A stretch of 64,000 nt of DNA from positions 1-64,000 of the forward strand of contig JALCCG010000073.1 in NCBI GenBank assembly GCA_023212695.1, in the 5' to 3' direction. Shown piece after piece: positions 20,370 to 29,266 of the stretch. The stretch comes from Sporisorium sorghi. Taxonomy: Eukaryota; Basidiomycota; Ustilaginomycetes; Ustilaginales; Ustilaginaceae. A program made the translations under genes and the position numbers. The notes beneath the pieces were generated by a model. It saw only the letters and a list, made by a program, of their open reading frames with translations, was not told where the DNA came from and did not search any database. Position 1 is the first letter of the stretch. Every line of letters starts with the position of its first letter.

Positions 20370-20452
20370 GCGGCTATAGTACAGTGGCTAGTACGCTACG
20401 TTGTGGAAACACAAGCTCCGTAGAGACGGATGTTCGATTCTTCCTAGCCGCA
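20370..20452 (+). tRNA. tRNA-His (GTG) with 11-nt intron
   Basis: Acceptor arms GCGGCTA and TAGCCGC pair over 7 bp with discriminator A. The D arm is GTAC...GTAC, the anticodon stem CTACG/CGTAG, and the anticodon GTG lies in TTGTGG. An 11-base intron (20407-20417 approximately) follows position 37 and pairs with the anticodon arm (TTGTG with CACAA), the usual eukaryotic arrangement. The T arm has loop TTCGATT and one T-T mismatch in its stem. A T7 run directly downstream is a good Pol III terminator. The mature form would be 72 nt. Confidence 0.82.
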
Positions 20453-20453
20453 T

Positions 20454-20461
20454 CTTTTTTT
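20454..20461 (+). terminator. Pol III terminator of tRNA-His
   Basis: T-rich run beginning one base after the discriminator, containing seven consecutive T. Confidence 0.75.
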
Positions 20462-20944
20462 CTTGTGCAAGTGGTCTGTCAAGAGAAACATAGCTTTCTT
20501 GGACGACGATTCAATTTTTTGAAAGGAAAATCTTCGAAAATCGAGGTCAAGAAAATCGCAAATTACTCCCCTCCGAAAAACCCTCCGAAAAAAGGGACAA
20601 AACGCAGCTGGGTGAAACGGGGAGGCCCGATGACGCTCTGACCAAGTCTGGAAATTACGACGAGTCGAAGAGGCAACAACCAGAAACAGCTGGCCCGTGA
20701 TTGAGCCTGTGTGTGAAGCTGAGCGACAGCTGTATCCAACACTTTTCCCCAAAGACGCGCTTCGTACCTGATCCCCATCTCGCACCTTCATACCCCCGGT
20801 CATCTCCTTCCTCCTTCGCGATCAGACTCTCACCGGCCGGCTCGTCCACACTACTGGCTCGTGCAGCTCCGACCACTGACTGGCTCATCTGCTGCGACAT
20901 CGAGCACCTGCTCAAGAGGCTGTCATCGTGCGCGCTGATTCGCC
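20462..20944. other. Promoter region of AP-1 gamma gene
   Basis: No gene seen. A/T-rich in its first 140 bases, then C/T-rich leader sequence before the ATG at 20945. Confidence 0.55.
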
Positions 20945-23599
20945 ATGTCCACCTTCTTCCAGAAACAGCAGCAGGTGGCTGCGCTCGACCCGCGCCTCGG
21001 CGGTCTCATGGCTAGCGCGGGTCTTTACAATTTGAAGGCGCTCATCAAGGCCATTCGATCCTGCAAGACGCTGGCTGACGAGCGATCGCTCATCCAAAAG
21101 GAGTCAGCTTCGATCCGCACAGCCTTCAAGGATGAAGATCCTTTCGCACGTCACAACAACATCGCCAAGCTGCTCTACATCCACATGCTCGGCTATCCTG
21201 CGCATTTTGGTCAGATCGAGTGCCTCAAGCTCGTTGCTACGCCGCGCTTCACAGACAAGCGTCTGGGCTACCTGGGAATCATGCTGTTGCTCGACGAAAA
21301 CACCGAGGTCCTGACGCTAGTCACCAACGGTCTCAAGAACGACATGGAACACTCCAACATGTACGTGTGCGGTCTTGCACTTTGCACCTTTGCCAACATT
21401 GCATCCGAGGAAATGTCGAGAGATCTCTGCAACGAGATCGAAAAGCTCATGGGCAGCAGCAACACCTACATCCGTCGAAAGGCTGCCATCTGCGCCATGC
21501 GCATCGTCCGCAAGGTGCCTGACCTCATCGATCACTTTGTCGACCGAACCAAGCAGCTGCTTTCGGACAAAAATCACGGCGTGCTGCTGTGTGCTGTCAC
21601 GCTCGCCATCGAGATCTGCCGACAGGATGACGAGGCGTTGGAACAGTACAGGCGCGCCGTACCGCTGCTGGTACAGCACCTCAAATCGCTCGTCACGACC
21701 GGCTACTCGCCCGAGCACGATGTCTCTGGTATTACCGACCCCTTCCTCCAGGTCAAGATCCTGCGCCTGCTCCGCATTCTCGGAAAAGAAAACGCCCAGG
21801 CATCTGAGGCGATGAACGACATTCTGGCACAGGTGGCCACCAACACCGAGGCAAGCAAGAATGTCGGCAACAGTATCCTCTACGAGACCGTGCTCACCAT
21901 CCTCGAAATTGACGCAGACAATGGCTTGCGCGTCATGGCCATCAATATCCTCGGCAAGTTCCTCAGCAACCGCGACAACAACATCCGCTATGTGGCCCTC
22001 AACACGCTCAGCAAGGTCGTGTCGATGGACACCAACGCCGTACAGCGCCATCGCAACATCATCCTCGACTGTCTTCGTGACGGCGACATTTCCATCCGCC
22101 GCCGCGCGCTCGAGCTCAGCTATGCGCTCATCAACGAGAGCAACGTGCGCGTCTTGACGCGCGAGCTCCTGTCGTTCCTCGAAGTGGCCGATAACGAGTT
22201 CAAGCTGGGCATGACCACGCAGATCTGCCTCGCTGCCGAAAAGTTCGCTCCCAACAAGCGATGGCACATTGACACGGTGCTGCGAGTGCTCAAGCTGGCT
22301 GGCAACTATGTGCGCGAAGAGATCCTGTCCGCCTTTATTCGTCTCGTGTGCCACACCCCAGAGCTGCAGGCCTACACGGTGCAGAAGCTCTTCTCTGCGC
22401 TCCACCAGGACTTTTCGCAGGAGAGCCTCACGCTCGCTGCTGTCTGGGTCGTTGGCGAGTTCGGAGACGTTCTCATCCAGGGCGGCAATTTTGAGGACGA
22501 GGAGCTGGTACGAGAGGTGCAGCCCAAGGATGTTGTGGATCTGCTCTCGTCGGTGCTCGACAGTCCGTACGTCAACGGTTTGATCCGCCAGTTTGTGCTG
22601 ACATCGCTGGCCAAGCTGCACACGAGACTGTCGGATGCATCGCAGCAGTCGCGCATCGAGCAGATCATTGCGAGTTTCGAGAGCAGTGTCGAGGTCGAAA
22701 TCCAGCAGCGCAGCGTCGAGTTTGCTACCTTGCTCAAGAGGAGCGACATTCGAGAAGGTGTGCTCGAGAGCATGCCTCCACCGGAGATCAAGCAGACCGT
22801 GCTGGGCACGGTGAGCGAGGCAAAGCCAGTGGGATCGACTCGATCAGACAAGGATGCTTTGTTGGATTTGATGGGTGACGAGATGCCTGTTGCGAGCGGT
22901 GGCGGGCCGGCAGCTGCGAGCGGCGGTGCTTCGACTCAGCAGAGCACGCATGATTTGCTCGCGGACATCTTTGGTGGAAGCGATATGGGTGGTGCACCGG
23001 CAGCTGCGGCGGCGACGCCGGCAGCACAAAAGCCAAAGAGCTCTGTCAACGATATCCTTGGTTTGTTCGGAAACAGTGGCAGCACGTCCACACCGCAGCA
23101 GGCCCCGGCGGCCGCTGCCGGTGCCGCTCCTGCATCCTCGTACGGCGGTCTCGACCTGCTCGGTAGCCTCGGCAGCAGCTCTTCCGCATCCGCACCCGCA
23201 TCCACCGCTGCTCCAGCCTCAGCAACCGCTTCCGCCGCCACACCCGCGCCTACTCCTTCCACCGCCAAAGCGCACACCGTGTACACAAAGCACGGGCTCA
23301 CCATCACGCTCACACCCACCACCAACCCAGCCCGACCGGAAATCGTCAACATTACCGCGCGCTTTACCTCGACCTCTTCCATCTCCAACGTCAATTTCCA
23401 AGCTGCTGTGCCCAAGACGCACAAGCTGCAGATGCAGGCCATCTCGAATTCGACTATCCAGCCTGGGTCGACCGAGACTCAGGCGCTGAGGGTCATGGTT
23501 CCTGCCAACGCCCCTGTGCGGTTGAGGCTGAGGATCGCGTTCGAGGCGGACGGTCAGAGTGTGCAGGATCAGACGGACTGGTCGCAGCCTTCGGCTTGA
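20945..23599 (+). CDS. apl4: AP-1 clathrin adaptor gamma subunit (gamma-adaptin)
   Basis: Intronless 884-residue large subunit of AP-1, which sorts clathrin cargo between the trans-Golgi and endosomes. The alpha-solenoid trunk occupies about 1-600, with family blocks RSCKTLADERSLIQKESA, DPFARHNNIAKLLYIHMLGYPAHFGQ and GYLGIMLLLDEN. A Gly/Ala/Ser-rich hinge at about 640-770 carries DLLADIFGG and DLLGSLG patches resembling clathrin- or accessory-binding motifs. The C-terminal 115 residues form the GAE ear. The ATG at 20945 begins the conserved N-terminal helix. An orthologue was described in Ustilago maydis as gamma-adaptin (gad1), from memory. Identification is secure. Confidence 0.96.
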   Translation: MSTFFQKQQQVAALDPRLGGLMASAGLYNLKALIKAIRSCKTLADERSLIQKESASIRTAFKDEDPFARHNNIAKLLYIHMLGYPAHFGQIECLKLVATPRFTDKRLGYLGIMLLLDENTEVLTLVTNGLKNDMEHSNMYVCGLALCTFANIASEEMSRDLCNEIEKLMGSSNTYIRRKAAICAMRIVRKVPDLIDHFVDRTKQLLSDKNHGVLLCAVTLAIEICRQDDEALEQYRRAVPLLVQHLKSLVTTGYSPEHDVSGITDPFLQVKILRLLRILGKENAQASEAMNDILAQVATNTEASKNVGNSILYETVLTILEIDADNGLRVMAINILGKFLSNRDNNIRYVALNTLSKVVSMDTNAVQRHRNIILDCLRDGDISIRRRALELSYALINESNVRVLTRELLSFLEVADNEFKLGMTTQICLAAEKFAPNKRWHIDTVLRVLKLAGNYVREEILSAFIRLVCHTPELQAYTVQKLFSALHQDFSQESLTLAAVWVVGEFGDVLIQGGNFEDEELVREVQPKDVVDLLSSVLDSPYVNGLIRQFVLTSLAKLHTRLSDASQQSRIEQIIASFESSVEVEIQQRSVEFATLLKRSDIREGVLESMPPPEIKQTVLGTVSEAKPVGSTRSDKDALLDLMGDEMPVASGGGPAAASGGASTQQSTHDLLADIFGGSDMGGAPAAAAATPAAQKPKSSVNDILGLFGNSGSTSTPQQAPAAAAGAAPASSYGGLDLLGSLGSSSSASAPASTAAPASATASAATPAPTPSTAKAHTVYTKHGLTITLTPTTNPARPEIVNITARFTSTSSISNVNFQAAVPKTHKLQMQAISNSTIQPGSTETQALRVMVPANAPVRLRLRIAFEADGQSVQDQTDWSQPSA

Positions 23600-23794
23600 T
23601 TGTCCAGCATGATGTCGGCGTAATGCACAGCTTTTCGTTCCCAAACGCCTTTGTTGATGTCTATGTTTGATCGCTTCTAGTGTCTACGAGTCACTCCGTC
23701 GTGAGAGTTGCCGAAAATTTCAATTGTCGTTGTTCGTCTCCGCTGAGTCCGACTCACCAGGGGTGCTGCTTGCTTGATTAGGATGTAGAGCTCT
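23600..23794. other. 3' flank of AP-1 gamma gene
   Basis: Nothing recognised. Confidence 0.4.
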
Positions 23795-24470
23795 TTGAAA
23801 GGCATCGGCATTGGAAACGATCGCGAGCTACTAGACCAACGCAATCGCACCCCAAATCTTAGAGGCGGTGCGTCTCCGCTCAGATTTGCGTCCGATCTAC
23901 AAAAAATTGCCAACAATCATTGGGCGTGCTCGTATTGCTCGCATACGCCCCTTCTTCTCTATGCGGCCGGCGAGAGCAACTCGAGCAGCGCCGATGATCC
24001 TGCACACCACAACAGCGACAGAGCAGCGGACCCGACGACGTGCGGAACACGGACGCCGATGACCGAAGCGGTGATTCCGATATTGAGATTGACATTGAAG
24101 CCGTCGAAGTCAATGCAGTCGACGGAGACGGGGTCATCAGAGTTGAAGGAAAGCAAGCTTGCCAATGCGATTAGAGCTTGCGCCGTCGAAAACTTCACGT
24201 CTCCTCGTTGTCGAAAGGTGAATCGTCTCGCGATTCGCCTTGCTTTGTGTTCACCAAGTCGGTCGTCTCGGTTCTCAGACCAAGACTGTTGCTAGCAAAC
24301 ACAAGGCTCATTTTCAACGTCGAATTCGTTTGGATTGTAGCGAAGAAGAGGGACTGTCTTTGTTCGGAGTCCATGAGCGTTGACGCCCTCGTCGTGCTAG
24401 ATGTGTGTGTTCAACCAGCGTCGGAGGGTCGACAACACGACAGCGCAGCAGCTTTCCGTTGATCCAAAGT
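23795..24470 (+). pseudogene. Decayed relative of the 15-17 kb island gene
   Basis: The peptide SPLRFASDLQK is encoded at 23873-23905 and is identical to that at 15786-15818; the DNA matches through TCTCCGCT-AG-TTTGCGTCCGAT with silent differences. Downstream come a Ser/Asp-rich stretch and, in a different frame, weak similarity to the Cys/His part of the 16206 ORF (SKHKAHF against SKRILFH). Reading requires frame changes and passes stops, so I call it a relic. An ATG ORF runs 23795-24295 in one frame, but only its start resembles the family. Confidence 0.45.
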
Positions 24471-25347
24471 TCCACATTTGCACAAAGCAGAAAGCACATC
24501 GACGTCAAGCTCCATTTCATTAGCGAACCCGCTGCGAGACGGAAGAGGTCGAACTCAAAAGTGTAACAACATATCAACAGCGGGGAACTGGATGATGAAA
24601 GCGTGCGGACGTGGACGGAGACGTCAACTCATTTCGACCCGAGTCGACACAGCGGTCAACCTGCCGGGCGCGTTGTGGCCGACCGTCAACACACGTCACC
24701 GTAACCATGAGGCCCTTTTGAAATGACGTGAGCGATGTCATACCCACTCGCAAACCCAGCACTGACGAGCGTCTTGACTGGACAGCAACGAACGCCAACA
24801 TGAATCGGAAGGCCGTGCGTCGGTCAGTGTCCTACTCAAGACGCGTCTCAAGCGGAACTCGAGCCCCTGCCGCACTCAGGCGGATCTCACCCAGTCCTCA
24901 ACCATGGCAGCACCACGTCGAAGCACCGCTTTGCACACGATCAACAGTTTGGGGTCATTGTACAGATTCGAATTTTGAAAGTAGCGAGCGAGCGTGCATA
25001 GACAAACAGAAGACGGCTGCGCTAGACGCAAGAAGCTCTCTCGAGTGTGGGTGAGCTAGAAAGGCAACGAGCTACTGCACATCAGAAGCGGATAGACAAC
25101 CAGCTGTGCATAGTCGAAGACCTAGATAGCAAAGATAGCATGTGGGTGTGAACAAAGAGCCGTCATCTCGAGCCGTTTCTCGAGGCGCAACTCTTAGTGG
25201 GACAGCGAAGGGATCATGTTGTCCTTTCGCTGAACCCGTCTTTTTTGGATGGGATGCAGGGGGGAAAAGATGACAGCGGGAACAAGAAAGAAGATGCTAG
25301 GCGGATGCGAAAGAGTCGAAGAACAAGAGAAGCGAATCTCCAACTGC
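24471..25347. other. Intergenic, 3' of RPS6
   Basis: No gene seen. The last 150 bases are the 3' flank of the reverse-strand RPS6 gene. Confidence 0.5.
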
Positions 25348-26076
25348 TTAAGCCTGGACCTTGGCCGACTTGCGGGCGGCCTTGTGGGCAGCGACCTCCT
25401 GCTTCTTCTCGGCGACACGCTTGGCGATGAGCTGGTCGTACTCCTCCTTCTGGATCTTCTGGGCCTCTGCCCTGCGGATCTTGAGCGAGCGGAGGTGACG
25501 CTTGCGCTGGAGACGCTGGGCGGTGACGAGACGCTGGATCTTGGGCGCCTTGGTGTATGGCTTGGCGCCCTCCTTCTTGGAGACGACCTCGCGGCGGACG
25601 ACAAACTGGCGGACGTCATCCTCCTTGGAAAGGTTGAAGAACTTGCGGATGTGGTTGGCACGCTTGGGGCCGAGACGCTTGGGGACGGTGGAGTCGGCGT
25701 CGGTGAGGCCGGGAATCTCCTTCTCGCCCTGCTTGACGACGATGAGGTGGAGGGCCTGGATATCGGGGCCGACGATGCAGCCGCGGACGGACTTGCGCTT
25801 GCGCTCACCGGTGCGACGGGGGCGGTAGCACGAGTCGCCCTTGGAGAGGAGGAGGCGGACACGGTTGGGGAGGAGGACGCCCTGCTTCATGGGGAAACCC
25901 TGCTTGTCGTTACCGCCGCCGATGCGGAGGACGTAGCCCTTCCACTCTTCGCCGAGCGAGTCGACCTCGACGTCCTGGGACATGCGCTTCTCGTAGAAGC
26001 AGCGAACGAGACGCTCATCCTGGATGTCGAAAGACTTCTGGGCACCCGTGGCCGGGTTAGCAACGTTGAGCTTCAT
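25348..26076 (-). CDS. rps6: 40S ribosomal protein eS6
   Basis: Reverse-strand gene for a 242-residue eS6, starting [11 protein letters not shown] and including [30 protein letters not shown] and a basic C-terminal helix. The tail ends [10 protein letters not shown] rather than the serine cluster of animal S6; fungal eS6 has few phosphosites. Immediately before the ATG the sequence is CACTCACAG, a good 3' splice site, so the coding region appears to begin directly at an exon start after a 5' leader intron. A matching donor (AAG|GTAGGT) lies at 26829/26828, making a 752-bp leader intron. Such leader introns are common in fungal ribosomal protein genes. Coding identification is secure; the leader intron is inferred. 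Confidence 0.96.
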   Translation of the reverse strand: MKLNVANPATGAQKSFDIQDERLVRCFYEKRMSQDVEVDSLGEEWKGYVLRIGGGNDKQGFPMKQGVLLPNRVRLLLSKGDSCYRPRRTGERKRKSVRGCIVGPDIQALHLIVVKQGEKEIPGLTDADSTVPKRLGPKRANHIRKFFNLSKEDDVRQFVVRREVVSKKEGAKPYTKAPKIQRLVTAQRLQRKRHLRSLKIRRAEAQKIQKEEYDQLIAKRVAEKKQEVAAHKAARKSAKVQA

Positions 26077-28093
26077 CTGTGAGTGTGCAATGCAAAGAAT
26101 GCGGATGGTGAGCATGTCGGAACTGAGCATGTATAATGCGTGACGAGAGCAGCAAAAATCGAGGGCGCAAGCGCGAGAGGCACAGCACGTCGTTGGAAGG
26201 TATGTAGGAGGCGGGCGGGTCGAGGGTGGTGGTTTCTCTGTACGAATCACGATCAAATGCTGGAGATCGGATGCGCTGTGTCCTGTTGTCTGAGCTGTGG
26301 TGCTTGGTTGTGCGGAAGAGCTGATGTGCAGTCCGATGCATTGCAGAACGGAGACACCAACCGTACGCTCCGTCGACTCTAGTTGTTGTTGCAGTTGTCC
26401 GTTGAGCAGCGGCGAACCTCGTTGCTACTCCTTGTTCGCTTCTCCAACTGACCGTGCAGCATGGTCCTTCTAGCCTTGAGCCTCCAAGAAAGTTCCTAGC
26501 AAGGCCACAACAACATTCAAGCCAAGAGCCTAGTAACGACCATGGTTGTCGGTTGCGTCCTTTCGTTACGAGCTGTCCAGATTGATCATGCTGGCGTTGG
26601 TGAGCCAATTGGTCTGCGACACGTCTACTGCTTCCAACAGTGATAGCATATTCGTCGTATCCTGAGTCTCGCTGCCATGCTGCGTGGTTTGCATGCTGAT
26701 TCGAGGAAGATGCCGATGTGCGGGTGCAGAGAAATGCTGTGTGCTGGCTGCTGATTGTCGTACGGTGTGCTGTGTCTCTGCGAATGCGTGCTGATGCCGT
26801 CGGTATAATGCTGATATCGGAAACCTACCTTGAGGGATAGTTGATATGATGAGGTGAGAAGTCAGAGAGGATCGTGAGCAAACTCGAATCGCAAAGTCGA
26901 CTGACTGAACGCTCGTCTCTGTGTGGTGTTGCCTGTCCGTTGTGTTCTTCCTCGACTGCTGCCTGCCTAGTTATCGAGCACTCTCCAGCAGCCGACCGTT
27001 GGACCCAGTCTCACACTCAACCAACGCCCGACTCTTGGACCTGAGGCCTGCGAATTCGAATTTGCGAAGAACAAGTCGGCGTGCACATTTTGAATTGAGA
27101 AAAGCTCGGCCGAGGTCACGTTTGCGCTTTTCGAATACAAAATCAGATCAAGTTGAATTTCTGCACAGAGGAAATCTTGGAAGACTTGACGCAGCTGGAG
27201 AGCGAGGCGCTGCTGCTCCTTTTGCTGTGTGCTGCCTCAGTGTGACTGCGATTGCAGCTCGCCAGAGTCAGAAACCAGCACAGCACAGCTCAAGGTCGAA
27301 AGCAAGCCAGCACCACGAGAGCGAAGCGAGTCGACGTCTGGGCTGGATCGGAAAGTGTTGCTCGCCATCACTCCATCTCTCCTACCTTTAGGAATCTAGT
27401 CCACCGTCGTCATCCTCAAGATCAAGAATATTTAGGTACGTCTTTCATCCATACATACGCACCATCACGACCGCTTGCCACAAACCGTTCGACTGACTGT
27501 TCTCTCTGTTGCTTTGTACAGGTATGTACGCATGAACAAAGGATTGTTGGGAGGAAAGCATTTCGGCATTCAGCTGAGGACATAAGGTGGTCTTGCAGGT
27601 ACTGTCGCCATGATGTTGGAAAGGATAGGAGCATGTGCACGGAGTAGCAGTCGCGATGTTGGATGATCATGCAGCCACCAACCCGACCCATTTTGAAGTT
27701 CAACACCAGCATGCATAGCAGCAACATCAGCAGCAACGCCGAGCCCAACACGCCAGCCTACTCGACGCCTTGCACGCATCGCCATCTATCGACCCGACAG
27801 ACGCCTTTCGACCGACAGGTTCGCCTACAAAAGGACGACACTGCATGATCATCGCAACCGGGCTGGCTCCATTGGGAGGAATCTCAGGTGCTCGTGGAAC
27901 GCTCCGTGAAGGATGCCTGAAGCGAGGCGACCTCAAAGGGACAATCCGTAGAACGAGCTTCATGTTGGTCTAGTGCTGACTGTTTGCTGTCTTTCTGTCC
28001 GACCTTCCACCACATCTTCTGTTTCGCATCCGACATTTGCACCACCTCTCGACACCCGACTCTCATTCGACACTTTGACCATCTCCAGCCAAA
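26077..28093. other. Divergent leader and promoter region of RPS6 and RPS13
   Basis: About 2 kb. 26077-26828 is the proposed RPS6 leader intron. The rest contains divergent promoters. Around 27434-27520 a GTACGT...TTGTACAG pair looks like an intron of an untranslated RNA, but I see no coding sequence. No snoRNA C/D boxes were found by eye. Confidence 0.5.
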
Positions 28094-28891
28094 ATGGGTC
28101 GCATGCACTGTAAGTGTTCACCGTCATTGGGCGAGCACTCTTCGTCAACAGCCTTGTTCCGCTCTTTCCGCTGTCATGGTCCAATCTTGCATCAACGGTC
28201 GTCGCACGGTATTGGAGGGCGGAGTGACGCCTGATCAGCCGTTACACCAGCATCGATCCGGCGGTTGCCGTCTCTCACGTACCAGGCGCTACCATCTTGC
28301 TGCCGACTGCGACCATGTCCGCGAAAGAAAGGACCAAGGCTGTTCATCGAAGAGTCAGCTCGCCCCAATACAACTCCGACATCCGCACACATCATCGAGA
28401 CTAACATCCTTCATCTGCATCGTCGCACCACCACTTGTTCTCACTCCACAGCCAAGGGAAAGGGTATCTCCGCCTCGGCTCTGCCTTACCGCCGCACTCC
28501 CCCCTCGTGGCTCAAGACCACCCCTGAGGAGGTTGTTGAGCAGATCACCAAGCTCGCCCGAAAGGGCATGACCCCTTCGCAGATCGGTGTTCAGCTGCGT
28601 GACTCGCAGGGTATCGCCCAGGTCCGTTTCGTGACCGGTAACAAGATCCTGCGTATCCTCAAGTCGCAGGGCCTTGCTCCTCAGATCCCCGAGGACCTGT
28701 ACCACCTGATCAAGAAGGCCGTCTCGGTGCGCAAGCACCTCGAGCGCAACCGCAAGGACATGGACTCCAAGTTCCGCCTGATTCTCATCGAGTCGCGTAT
28801 CCACCGCCTCGCTCGCTACTACAAGACCAAGGGCGCCGTCGCCCCTACTTTCAAGTACGAGGCCGCCACCGCTTCCACCCTCGTTGCCTAA
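28094..28891 (+). CDS. rps13: 40S ribosomal protein uS15 (S13)
   Basis: Two exons, 28094-28109 and 28452-28891. The first coding exon is only 16 bases (MGRMH plus one base). The 342-bp intron has GTAAGT and CTCCACAG ends. The 151-residue product has the exact length of eukaryotic S13 and its hallmark sequences: [29 protein letters not shown], and the uS15 core around [15 protein letters not shown] and [13 protein letters not shown]. It sits in the small subunit platform. The short first exon is missed by simple ORF calling, which instead extends the frame into the intron. Identification is secure. Confidence 0.97.
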
Positions 28892-29266
28892 ACGAGTCGT
28901 TGCATCTTTTTCCTTCATTGTACTATGTTCTCCCTCGGGGCCGCGCTTGCATTCGGGCTACATTGGATGCTCGTATGATTCGCAGTCCCTCATCACCAAA
29001 AATTGCAACCCAAGTCCTGTCTTGAACACGCAGGCGATTCTTTCCCAACCTTCGATCCGTGTGCGATGCGAAAACGTGTGAGATTGCATTGGAGGATCAA
29101 CATGAGATGCAGAGATGGACGAAACGGACCATGACGCCAGAAGAGCAACAGTGCGAGCGGGAGCGGAAATCTGAGCCACAAATCGAAACATGCATGCGAG
29201 GAGGCGTGTGAGAGGGAATCATAAACGTGAACAATGAACAATGAAAAATCGATGCAACAATGACAT
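28892..29266. other. Intergenic between convergent RPS13 and arrestin genes
   Basis: Nothing recognised. Confidence 0.5.

Noticed and set aside
26921..27391. 156-residue ORF upstream of RPS13
   Set aside because: No motif, poor start context, sits in the divergent ribosomal protein promoter region; probably chance.
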